NCBI GenBank assembly: GCA_963742655.1
Contig: CAVUMM010000007.1
Coordinates: 1-9,640 of the forward strand
Direction: 5' to 3'
Source: JAICLK01 sp963742655
Lineage (GTDB): Bacteria; Patescibacteriota; Saccharimonadia; Saccharimonadales; UBA4665
DNA: 9,640 nucleotides
Below are positions 1 to 5,770 of this stretch, piece by piece. The translations under genes and the position numbers were made by a program. Positions within the stretch are counted from its first letter, which is position 1; every line of letters begins with the position of its first letter. The notes under the pieces are model-generated. The model saw nothing but the letters and a program-made list of their open reading frames with translations. It was not told the origin of the DNA and did not search any database.

Positions 1-37
1 TTATCGAACTGGGTTCAATTCCTTGACACCAACAATT

Positions 38-68
38 AAAAAAAGCCGAGAATTACTCGGCCATTTTT
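38..68. terminator. Bidirectional rho-independent terminator
   Basis: A perfect 6-bp stem (GCCGAG at 45-50, CTCGGC at 56-61) encloses the 5-base loop AATTA. Seven A residues (38-44) lie on one side and a run of five T (64-68) on the other, so the hairpin can stop transcription in both directions. On the minus strand it is followed by seven T, the stronger arrangement, and it lies about 185 bases downstream of brnA, whose transcript it would end. On the plus strand it could end a gene lying before the window. Confidence 0.75.
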
Positions 69-69
69 G

Positions 70-195
70 TTGGCAAGGATACATCACGGTAGACGGAACC
101 AATTAGTTACCGATTTCGTTCGTTTCGCTCAAGAACTTGAAAAACTTGGATTTACCTATTTTAAGAGGAAAGTCACTATTATCGAGCAACCGTAA
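70..195 (+). other. Short protein-like reading frame, possible gene remnant
   Basis: The frame is open from 40 to the TAA at 193-195 and contains no ATG; the first usable start is TTG at 70, immediately after the terminator hairpin. Its last 30 or so residues look protein-like, with mixed hydrophobic and charged residues and an amphipathic stretch (FAQELEKLGFTYF). No family is recognised and there is no ribosome binding site. It may be the 3' tail of a decayed gene or chance. The rest of 1-246 shows nothing else I can support. Confidence 0.2.
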
Positions 196-246
196 AACAT
201 AAGAACACTCCACGCATTTCACCGCACGAGCATAATTTATGGATAT

Positions 247-546
247 TTAAGAAGTAACACTGCCTAAATTATGATTAGCTGTGAGCTCGCTTTTAACCCG
301 CTCGCTCAAATAAACCTTCATTAGCGATTGATAGGGCACGTCCTTCTCATTAGCCAACTCTTTGATGCGCGCGAGCAAAGGCGCAGGTAGCCTAAGGGAA
401 ATAGATTCAGTTGTTGGCTTAAGATTGGGAAACACTGCCTTCTTAGCCTTTGACCAATCAAGATACTCGGTAGAGTCGTGAGTTTGCCAAAACTCAGCTT
501 CTTCTTGTTCGTTCTTAAAATCAGGAATTTTTTTCAAAGTCTTCAT
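247..546 (-). CDS. brnA: BrnA-family antitoxin (ribbon-helix-helix)
   Basis: This is the antitoxin of a type II toxin-antitoxin pair. It should bind and neutralise the BrnT toxin and repress the shared promoter. The N-terminus (MKTLKKIPDFKNEQEEAEFW) is the hallmark of the BrnA/CopG-like antitoxin family. A MetJ/Arc-type ribbon-helix-helix follows at about residues 47-84: strand ISLRLP, then helices around LLARIKELANE and YQSLMKVYLSERV. Two in-frame ATGs are available, at 552 and 546. I chose 546, giving 99 residues, because GGAGG at 556-560 is 9 bases from it but only 3 bases from 552, and because family members start with this MK..K.IP motif. The gene overlaps the end of brnT by 26 bases, so translation is probably coupled. 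Length is normal for the family. Confidence in the family is high; function in this host is inferred. Confidence 0.9.
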   Translation of the reverse strand: MKTLKKIPDFKNEQEEAEFWQTHDSTEYLDWSKAKKAVFPNLKPTTESISLRLPAPLLARIKELANEKDVPYQSLMKVYLSERVKSELTANHNLGSVTS

Positions 547-829
547 ATACATCTTCCTCCGTTTGAGTCATATCTCTGACAGAGATAACTCTTATTTTAG
601 TACCTTTTACTACGAAGGCGGCAAATAGTTTGCGGCCTGCTTTCGTTTTTCCGAATGCGCCGTAACGGCGCTCGCCCGGACGAGAATGGGTCGGATCTCG
701 CGTAAGTACAAATGGTTCGTTTACGAACATTTCTTCGGCTTCTTGATAACTAACGTCATGTTTGTGGAGGTTCTTAGGAATATTGCCTTTATCCCACTGA
801 AAAGAGAGTGGTTCTGGCAAAATATCCAT
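521..829 (-). CDS. brnT: BrnT-family ribonuclease toxin
   Basis: This is the toxin of the pair. BrnT proteins (DUF497) have a RelE-like fold and act as ribonucleases that inhibit translation. Visible family signatures are FQWD at residues 10-13, N20-L-H-K-H24 followed by V-S-Y-x-E-A (26-31), the strand-rich core around RRYGAFGKT (54-62), and RVISVR at 80-85. The protein is 102 residues, close to the usual 90-100, and appears intact. Toxin before antitoxin is the normal brnTA order. The ATG at 829 has no Shine-Dalgarno. The -10 box ends only 6 bases upstream, so transcription should begin at or next to the ATG, giving a leaderless toxin message, while the downstream antitoxin has a strong ribosome binding site. 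That asymmetry could help keep antitoxin in excess, which is inference. Confidence 0.9.
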   Translation of the reverse strand: MDILPEPLSFQWDKGNIPKNLHKHDVSYQEAEEMFVNEPFVLTRDPTHSRPGERRYGAFGKTKAGRKLFAAFVVKGTKIRVISVRDMTQTEEDVYEDFEKNS

Positions 830-835
830 GATTTA

Positions 836-864
836 AGTATATTACTGTGATATACGTTTGTCAA
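836..864 (-). promoter_or_regulatory. brnTA promoter
   Basis: Reading the minus strand, a perfect -35 TTGACA (864 to 859) is separated by 17 bp from a -10 TATACT (841 to 836). This is a near-consensus sigma-70-type promoter. The predicted start falls at about 828-830, on the brnT ATG. Confidence 0.8.
837..855. promoter_or_regulatory. Palindromic operator overlapping the brnTA -10
   Basis: The inverted repeat GTATAT-N7-ATATAC covers most of the -10 box and extends into the spacer. Ribbon-helix-helix antitoxins bind such short palindromes, and BrnA-type proteins are known to autoregulate their operon, so this is the likely BrnA or BrnT-BrnA binding site. Binding itself is not shown by sequence. 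Confidence 0.55.
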
Positions 865-897
865 CTAAAAAACTAATATGGGTACCAAGATCTTAAC

Positions 898-925
898 GGG
901 CGGTAATATGGAATCGAACCATACT
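898..925 (-). other. Orphan tRNA T-arm (tRNA remnant)
   Basis: The minus strand reads TATGG-TTCGATT-CCATA, a perfect 5-bp T-stem with a canonical T-loop, followed by TTACCGCCCG where an acceptor 3' strand would be. No matching 5' acceptor strand (GCGGTAA), D-arm or anticodon arm is present in the 60 bases upstream. It shares the 13-base core TGGTTCGATTCCA with the intact tRNA-Trp about 100 bp away, but the acceptor strands differ. It looks like the 3' end of a lost tRNA gene, or a tRNA-like structure; the shared core by itself is common to many tRNAs. Confidence 0.4.
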
Positions 926-997
926 TTACAGGGGTTGAGTAAATGTTAAATACTATGATTCACGAAATTACTAATTTTTCTTATCTGTTAGCTGTCG

Positions 998-1072
998 TGG
1001 CAGGGGCACGTGGAATCGAACCACGATCTAGGGTTTTGGAGACCCTTATACTAGCCGTTGTACTATGCCCCT
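998..1072 (-). tRNA. trnW: tRNA-Trp (anticodon CCA)
   Basis: A complete cloverleaf can be drawn. The acceptor stem AGGGGCA/TGCCCCT pairs 7 of 7, the D-stem is GTAC/GTAT, the anticodon stem AGGGT/ACCCT closes the loop CTCCAAA (anticodon CCA), and the T-stem CGTGG/CCACG closes TTCGATT. The discriminator base is G, as expected for bacterial tRNA-Trp. The CCA tail is encoded in the DNA (998-1000). The anticodon reads UGG only. The gene stands alone, divergent from the kinase gene at 1169. Confidence 0.95.
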
Positions 1073-1096
1073 TCAAAGGCCTGCACCAACACGTGT

Positions 1097-1125
1097 ATAA
1101 TAGCTGAACGGCTGGAAAATGTCAC
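1097..1125 (-). promoter_or_regulatory. Promoter of tRNA-Trp
   Basis: On the minus strand the -35 GTGACA (1125 to 1120) and -10 TATTAT (1102 to 1097) are separated by 17 bp; each differs from consensus at one base. Transcription would start near 1090, leaving a short 5' leader before the tRNA at 1072. Confidence 0.6.
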
Positions 1126-1151
1126 CGACTATTTTCAAATCAGCTGAAATC

Positions 1152-1160
1152 TGTTATACA
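1152..1160 (+). promoter_or_regulatory. Extended -10 promoter of the kinase-metallopeptidase operon
   Basis: TGT-TATACA is an extended -10 element (TGn plus a hexamer). The hexamer ends 8 bases before the ATG at 1169. No convincing -35 is present (TTTTCA lies near the right place), which extended -10 promoters tolerate. The start site would fall at about 1166-1168, so the mRNA is probably leaderless. Confidence 0.5.
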
Positions 1161-1168
1161 TTATTCAT

Positions 1169-1828
1169 ATGGCGAAAGTAGTCCCAAGTAAACCGCTTCT
1201 AATCATGCTCTACGGATTTCCCGGGGCTGGCAAGTCATACTTTGCCCGCCAATTCAGCGAACAGGTGCAGGCTGCCCACGTACACGGCGATCGTATCCGC
1301 AATGAATTGTTTGAGCAACCCCGATACGACAAAGAGGAAAATGCAGTTATTTGGCAACTTATGGATTATATGACGCATGAGTTTTTAAATGCCGGCCTGA
1401 GTGTTGTTTACGATACGAACGCTATGCGAACCTCACAGCGCCACAATTTACGTGAAATGGCCAGACGTACGCGCGCCAAGCCTGTGTTGGTTTGGTTTCA
1501 GATTGACCCCGACAGCGCTGTTGCCCGGGCTACATCGCGAGACAGGCGCCAGACCGATGACAGATTCTCCGCGCCTATCGACCAAAAATTGTTTGAAGAT
1601 ATTGCATCACGTATGCAAAACCCCAACGGCAGTGAGGATTACATCGTTATCAGCGGCAAACACTCATTCAACACTCAAGCCAGCGCGGTTTACAAACGAC
1701 TGCGCGAACTTGGTTTGTTGGGCGCCGACGCGAACGGGAAAGTCGTAAAACCCGAACTCGTTAACCTTGTACCAAATCCTATGGCCGGACGGGTCGACAT
1801 GAGCCGCCGCAATATTGTAATTCGATAA
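1169..1828 (+). CDS. P-loop kinase of the AAA_33 / zeta-toxin-like group
   Basis: This is a predicted small-molecule or polynucleotide-type kinase that transfers phosphate from ATP; its substrate is unknown. The Walker A motif GFPGAGKS is at residues 16-23, right after a hydrophobic strand (LLIMLY). HGDRIRNELF (about 39-48) matches the usual D-x-I-R segment. VVYDTNA, with D82, is the second conserved acidic site, and an arginine-rich lid runs from R124 (RDRRQTDDR). This order is typical of the AAA_33/zeta/chloramphenicol-phosphotransferase-like group. The 219 residues include a short C-terminal tail beyond the kinase core. The ATG has no Shine-Dalgarno and sits just after an extended -10. The next gene begins 23 bases downstream and is probably co-transcribed. 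It is not obviously a toxin, since no epsilon-like antitoxin is adjacent. Family confidence is good; substrate cannot be assigned. Confidence 0.8.
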   Translation: MAKVVPSKPLLIMLYGFPGAGKSYFARQFSEQVQAAHVHGDRIRNELFEQPRYDKEENAVIWQLMDYMTHEFLNAGLSVVYDTNAMRTSQRHNLREMARRTRAKPVLVWFQIDPDSAVARATSRDRRQTDDRFSAPIDQKLFEDIASRMQNPNGSEDYIVISGKHSFNTQASAVYKRLRELGLLGADANGKVVKPELVNLVPNPMAGRVDMSRRNIVIR

Positions 1829-1834
1829 TTTTTT

Positions 1835-1841
1835 AAGGAAG
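1835..1841 (+). promoter_or_regulatory. Ribosome binding site of the YgjP-type gene
   Basis: AAGGAAG lies 10 bases before the ATG at 1852. It supports that start and contrasts with the Shine-Dalgarno-less start of the first gene of the same operon. Confidence 0.6.
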
Positions 1842-1851
1842 CCAAAACACC

Positions 1852-2565
1852 ATGGCTGTAAAAAACGTAGACATCCCGCCTATTGGCGCGGTCCGACTTT
1901 ATAAGCGCCGTGGTGCCCGATCTATCCGCCTGAGCGTAACGTCCACTGGTACGGTGCGCGTTTCGCTGCCATATTGGCTGCCGTATGAAGCGGGAATAAA
2001 GTTTGCCAGTTCAAAACAGACGTGGATATTAGCTCAGCTCGATCAACAACAAACGAACCTGCTGATCGACGGTCAAGCAGTCGGCAAGTCGCATCATTTA
2101 TATTTCGTGCGCCTGGTGGAGGCTGAACGTATCTCGACCCGCGTAGACGGAAATTCAATACGTGTTACATATCCCGTTTCACTTGCACCGCACAGCAAGT
2201 CGGTTCAGCGGGCAGCCGAAGCAGCATGTGTCCGGGCTCTGCGTTCCCAGGCCGAAGCTCTATTACCCCAGCGCCTGCATGCCCTGTCTGACAGATACGA
2301 TCTGCCGTATCGGTCATCGAATGTGAAACGCCTGAAGGGAAGATGGGGCAGTTGCGACGCCGAGAAAAATATCACGCTGAATTTATTTCTTATGCAACTC
2401 TCGTGGCATTTGATCGATTACGTTCTTTTGCATGAGCTCACACATACCAAGGTATTGCATCACGGCGCCGATTTTTGGCAAGAATTTGAACGACATTTGC
2501 CGGCCGCCAAGCGTCTGCGCCGCGAAATTCGCACGCATCGTCCGGTCGTGGCTGGCAGCGCCTGA
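1852..2565 (+). CDS. YgjP-type zinc metallopeptidase-like protein (DUF45)
   Basis: This is a predicted cytoplasmic zinc-dependent peptidase of the YgjP/SprT-like group; physiological substrates of this family are poorly known. The C-terminal half shows all the family marks: RWGSC at about 164-168, a hydrophobic segment ending in DYVLLHELTH with the zinc motif H194-E195-x-x-H198, and HHGADFW, whose second His (H204) fits the third ligand. The N-terminal part (residues 10-120) is the beta-rich region usual for these proteins, beginning with a pattern like RRGARSIRLSVTSTGTVRVS. At 237 residues it is of standard length and appears intact, with all predicted zinc ligands present. It lies 23 bases after the kinase gene with its own ribosome binding site, so the two form an operon. 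It ends in tandem stops, TGA TAG. Confidence 0.88.
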   Translation: MAVKNVDIPPIGAVRLYKRRGARSIRLSVTSTGTVRVSLPYWLPYEAGIKFASSKQTWILAQLDQQQTNLLIDGQAVGKSHHLYFVRLVEAERISTRVDGNSIRVTYPVSLAPHSKSVQRAAEAACVRALRSQAEALLPQRLHALSDRYDLPYRSSNVKRLKGRWGSCDAEKNITLNLFLMQLSWHLIDYVLLHELTHTKVLHHGADFWQEFERHLPAAKRLRREIRTHRPVVAGSA

Positions 2566-2575
2566 TAGATGCGCC

Positions 2576-2616
2576 TATATTAAGTCACGGGCTTCGCCAT
2601 ACTGTGGCATAATATA
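2576..2616. promoter_or_regulatory. Long imperfect palindrome over the histidine kinase promoter
   Basis: The arms at 2576-2588 (TATATTAAGTCAC) and 2604-2616 (GTGGCATAATATA) pair at 11 of 13 positions, the outer 7 perfectly. The right arm covers the -10 box of the histidine kinase gene. No T-tract follows, so it is not a standard terminator. An operator or an RNA hairpin is possible. Confidence 0.4.
2605..2613 (+). promoter_or_regulatory. Extended -10 promoter of the histidine kinase gene
   Basis: TGG-CATAAT is an extended -10 with one hexamer mismatch, ending 9 bases before the ATG at 2623. No good -35 is visible. Transcription should start about 2-4 bases before the ATG, giving an almost leaderless message. 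The gene may also be read through from the upstream operon, as no terminator lies in the 57-base gap. Confidence 0.45.
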
Positions 2617-2622
2617 AGCAAG

Positions 2623-3732
2623 ATGAAAGTCCTTTCGCTAAAACGGCGCCAGCTGACGCCTGCCGGACGGCTCGAACATGAGCGACTATTAAGTCTTGTC
2701 AACAGCATGGCCGACGCCGTCATAGCCGTTGATAAAAAACTTAAAATTGTCATTTACAACGGTGCGGCGTTAAATATCCTGGACCTCAACAGTACGATAC
2801 AGGGCCAGCCGCTTGATGCCATTTTCCACCCGGTTAATAAAAATATGCACCGGATAAATGTCCCGCGATACATCGAGAAAGTAAAAACGCCGAAGATCGA
2901 CCGTGATCTGCGCCTGGAATACGGTGACGGGAGCAATATAAATATTTATTTAAGCGTCACGCCGGTGTATCGTGGATTTGCTCGCGGCGGCCAAGATGGT
3001 TATGTTCTAGTGCTGCGCGATATTACCCACGAAAAATCACTCGAGGAAGAGCGTGATGAATTTATCAGCGTCGTCAGCCACGAGTTACGTACGCCCATCG
3101 CCATAGCCGAAGCGAACATCGGTAACGCGCAATTCATTGCCGGAAAGACCGCGGATATCAACGAAGTCAACAAAGCGCTCGTGGCAGCACACGATCAAGT
3201 CGTGTTCCTGGGGGCGATGATTAACGATTTGGCCATGCTGTCTCGTGCCGAGCGAGGCAAACTGACCGTCGATGCGGAAGATATTGACGTTCACGATCTT
3301 GTGAACGACATTATCGCCAGCTACAAACCCACGGCGGATAGCAAACAGCTAGAATTGGTTGCCGAATTGCCTGAAACCTCCGCGACGCTGCATTCAAGTC
3401 ATTTATACGTTCATGAAATTTTGCAGAACTTTATGACGAACGCGCTCAAATACACGCAAGCCGGCAGCATAACATTAAGCGCATTACCCAGGGATGACGG
3501 AATACTTTTTGCAGTAACCGACACCGGCATCGGCATCGGCCGCGGCGACCAAGACAAAATATTCCATAAATTTTTCCGCAGCGAAGACTATCGAACGCGC
3601 AGCACCGGCGGCACCGGCCTCGGCTTATACGTCACAAAAAAGCTCGCAAGCCTGCTTCATGCCGAAATTACCGTTGAAAGCAAACTAAACCACGGTTCAA
3701 CATTCAGCGTTTATGTGCCGAATATAAAGTAA
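2623..3732 (+). CDS. Soluble PAS-domain sensor histidine kinase
   Basis: This is a two-component sensor kinase that autophosphorylates on a histidine and should pass the phosphate to a response regulator. A PAS domain occupies about residues 20-135, opening with LLSLVNSMADAVIAVD and ending in VLVLRDITHEKSLEEE. The dimerisation/phosphoacceptor domain has the H-box SHELRTP with H153. The ATPase domain is complete: N-box N269-FMT-N273-ALKYT, G1 box D300-TGIGIG, F-box FHKFFRS, and G2 box G330-TGLGL. No signal peptide or membrane segment is present and the PAS begins near residue 20, so the protein should sit in the cytoplasm and sense an internal cue; the ligand is unknown. No response regulator lies in the window, so it is an orphan here. 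It converges on the 150-residue gene, with only 6 bases between stop codons. The ATG has no Shine-Dalgarno. Confidence 0.92.
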   Translation: MKVLSLKRRQLTPAGRLEHERLLSLVNSMADAVIAVDKKLKIVIYNGAALNILDLNSTIQGQPLDAIFHPVNKNMHRINVPRYIEKVKTPKIDRDLRLEYGDGSNINIYLSVTPVYRGFARGGQDGYVLVLRDITHEKSLEEERDEFISVVSHELRTPIAIAEANIGNAQFIAGKTADINEVNKALVAAHDQVVFLGAMINDLAMLSRAERGKLTVDAEDIDVHDLVNDIIASYKPTADSKQLELVAELPETSATLHSSHLYVHEILQNFMTNALKYTQAGSITLSALPRDDGILFAVTDTGIGIGRGDQDKIFHKFFRSEDYRTRSTGGTGLGLYVTKKLASLLHAEITVESKLNHGSTFSVYVPNIK

Positions 3733-3738
3733 CTCGTT

Positions 3739-4191
3739 TTATAGCCAATCGAAAGTCGGCACATACTCGTTCCCCGCGCCTAATTCTGATGCCAAGACCG
3801 CAAATTCCGGTGCAGCCAAGTTATTGTCACCAAGCGTGAATTCGGCATCTATTTCGGCGCCGATTCTCGCAATCCTCAAAAGGTCGCTTAAAATGTAGGC
3901 GGCATAGTACGGAAAGCGTACGGAAATCGCGTTCGGATGACGCGCATATTTAGGTTGGTGAGTATTTCCGACTTCGATTGCATGTTGCGCCAGTTGGTTT
4001 GCTTCTGCGACATAACTGTTAGATGCTAAATCCATCGTACTAGCTGCGGATGCCAGTGCCGATTGTAATAATTCGAACTCTTGCAAACTTCCACTAATTA
4101 AACAATCATCTGCCGGCACATACCTGCCGATACCTTCATCGTCCCTGTCAACGAGCATTAACGTATCACCAGGGATACCTGAACGCCTCAT
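3739..4191 (-). CDS. Hypothetical protein, 150 residues
   Basis: I do not recognise this protein. It has no signal peptide, membrane segment or cysteine pattern. It is acidic, opens with a predicted strand-rich part (DTLMLVDRDDEGIGRYVP), and then has long helical stretches (about 35-75 and 95-115) containing Ala/Leu-rich amphipathic sequence. It ends in an aromatic, acidic tail (YVPTFDWL). It is the last of three minus-strand genes, starting 17 bases after the glycosyltransferase stop. There is no Shine-Dalgarno. A TAATCT box (4204 to 4199) ends 7 bases before the ATG, so it could have its own leaderless promoter or be read through from upstream. Codon use resembles the neighbours and the frame is clean, which supports a real gene. 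Confidence 0.65.
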   Translation of the reverse strand: MRRSGIPGDTLMLVDRDDEGIGRYVPADDCLISGSLQEFELLQSALASAASTMDLASNSYVAEANQLAQHAIEVGNTHQPKYARHPNAISVRFPYYAAYILSDLLRIARIGAEIDAEFTLGDNNLAAPEFAVLASELGAGNEYVPTFDWL

Positions 4192-4208
4192 GGTTTTAAG
4201 ATTACATA

Positions 4209-5723
4209 TTATTTACTTGAATTCAATGGCGAGTTCAGAGTTGGCAAATGACGCTTGACTTGCATGATCGGCAAACAAACGTTGCGCCCCTTCCAGAGTA
4301 CTTCGGAAAATTCGTACTTCCACATCGAGTAGTTGAGTAAGATAACATCAAGTACGACGCCGACCGGCAAGACCGCGAACCACCAGCGATTCTTGGCAAA
4401 GAGGCTTAAAATAATTTTGGCATACATGGCTAGTAGCATAAATGTTTCCGCTAGCAAAACTGTTTCTGTCGGCCAACCAAATATTCCCCACAAACCCGCG
4501 ACAAATAACACGAACGGTGATACTAGAAAAATAAGTTCAAACACGCTTATCAAAGCGACTAGTTCGGGCCGCCGATGCAATTGCGGATAGCGCGTGCGTA
4601 CGGCCGTGGCAAATTGTTCGCGCCATGGTTTAGTGCAAGTCAGGTTGAGGGCAGTCGAACTTCGCACGAAACTGTAGCCATCGTGTTTGATGCATTCCCG
4701 TGCAAAGTGAGCCTCGGGTTCTATTGATTGTGCGGCGGCCGAAAATCCGCCTGCGTTTTTCAAAGCCTCTCGATCAATGAGCCAGCAAGTACTTATGGTC
4801 GGCGGTCGGTTAAAAAATCGGCGCGGCGGCGCGAATGCCCATACATAGCGCATTGATTGCGGCAGGGAAATATCAGTCTGGACATTTTGTGGCACCACGC
4901 ACAGCATGGACTTGTTTTTTTGTTTCAAAGCAGTCACAAGCTGCCGTATAGACGCCGTACCAAACCGCACTTCTACACCGCAAAAAACCATGATATCACC
5001 ACTAGCTTCATCGGCAAGCCGGGCGAATGCCTGATTTTTGGCAAGCCAGTTCGGCCTTGGCCGATCTCCGCCGACAAAACGAACGCCGTCGTGAGCGAAT
5101 TTACGGATAATTTCCGAGGTGTGATCTTGCGAACAATCATCAAGTACGATTACCTCGAGTTTCGGGTAATCGCTGGCGATGACGCTTCGTAAGCATAACT
5201 CCAGCTGTTCGTCCTCGTTGCGCGCCGGAATGGCAACAGTCACGGTCGGCAGTTCAGCGTCAGTAAGAAATTTGTTGTTTTCCGGCAACTTTGTCGTTCG
5301 CATGTGACGATTTGTCGAGATTGCCAGCGACAGCGCGATCAATACATCTAATACCAAAAATGCCCAAAGCCATAAACTTTCGCTTACTGAGTAAGACCAA
5401 TCAATCCACCAGATAATGAATGCGGCGAGTTGAGTGCCGATCAGCCATATACCCGTTCGGCGCGTAGCGTGATAAATATACTCCTCTTTACTGTGTCCGC
5501 CGACAGCACGAATGATATTGAAGACCCTATACGCGCTGATCGTCAATATAATTACGGCCATCACGCTTAGATGTGTCACTACTAACGAACCGGTCGTAAA
5601 ACAAATAAGAATCAAACAAGGGACAGCCACAACACTGCGCAAACGCCATAAAAAACGTGCAAAATAAAAGACGAGCTCGAACGCTATACTCAAAGCAATC
5701 AACGCAAAAATCAATGAACCCAC
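4209..5723 (-). CDS. Membrane GT2-family glycosyltransferase with variant DxD motif
   Basis: This predicted inner-membrane enzyme would transfer a sugar from a nucleotide-sugar donor, probably to a lipid or envelope acceptor. About five hydrophobic segments (near 3-23, 30-50, 52-73, 92-112, 118-137) precede a cytoplasmic GT-A domain at about 158-385, and three more follow (389-411, 422-443, 447-467). The GT2 start is clear: VTVAIPARNEDE (161-172) and EVIVLDDCSQDHT with D195/D196. The usual DxD metal site is replaced by Gly249-Val-Glu251 in DIMVFCGVEVRFG, and the later acidic catalytic position reads E335-P-E337. The post-membrane WKGR (477-480) resembles HpnI/CrtQ-like enzymes. The start is GTG at 5723: it keeps the first membrane helix, and the next Met is residue 55. 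There is no Shine-Dalgarno; TATAGT ends 6 bases upstream. It lies 47 bases after the transglutaminase-like gene. Confidence 0.82.
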   Translation of the reverse strand: MGSLIFALIALSIAFELVFYFARFLWRLRSVVAVPCLILICFTTGSLVVTHLSVMAVIILTISAYRVFNIIRAVGGHSKEEYIYHATRRTGIWLIGTQLAAFIIWWIDWSYSVSESLWLWAFLVLDVLIALSLAISTNRHMRTTKLPENNKFLTDAELPTVTVAIPARNEDEQLELCLRSVIASDYPKLEVIVLDDCSQDHTSEIIRKFAHDGVRFVGGDRPRPNWLAKNQAFARLADEASGDIMVFCGVEVRFGTASIRQLVTALKQKNKSMLCVVPQNVQTDISLPQSMRYVWAFAPPRRFFNRPPTISTCWLIDREALKNAGGFSAAAQSIEPEAHFARECIKHDGYSFVRSSTALNLTCTKPWREQFATAVRTRYPQLHRRPELVALISVFELIFLVSPFVLFVAGLWGIFGWPTETVLLAETFMLLAMYAKIILSLFAKNRWWFAVLPVGVVLDVILLNYSMWKYEFSEVLWKGRNVCLPIMQVKRHLPTLNSPLNSSK

Positions 5724-5729
5724 GCCAAT

Positions 5730-5735
5730 ACTATA
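5730..5735 (-). promoter_or_regulatory. -10 box of the glycosyltransferase gene
   Basis: TATAGT on the minus strand ends 6 bases before the GTG at 5723, placing transcription start on the start codon. No good -35 is seen. The inverted repeat AACCG-N7-CGGTT (5742-5758) lies over the -35 region and could be an operator. It has no T-tract, so it is not a terminator for the upstream gene. Confidence 0.4.
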
Positions 5736-5770
5736 CCGCAGAACCGCGTAAGCCGGTTATGGTTGCCTAG

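Noticed and set aside
1..37. T-loop-like string GGTTCAATTCC on the plus strand, as if the 3' end of a tRNA or tmRNA
   Set aside because: The flanking T-stem has a mismatch and a wobble pair, and most of the molecule would lie outside the window. The evidence is too thin to call an RNA gene.
1401..1748. A 115-codon plus-strand frame inside the kinase gene
   Set aside because: It overlaps the Walker-motif kinase in another frame and its product is low-complexity and Cys/Thr-rich, so it is a shadow.
4333..5192. Plus-strand frames of 85 and 111 codons inside the glycosyltransferase gene
   Set aside because: They lie antisense to a well-supported GT2 domain, have no ribosome binding site and resemble no family.
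5742..5758. AACCG-N7-CGGTT hairpin as a terminator between the 945-residue gene and the glycosyltransferase gene
   Set aside because: It has only 5 pairs and no T-tract on the minus strand. It is better viewed as a possible operator over the -35 region.
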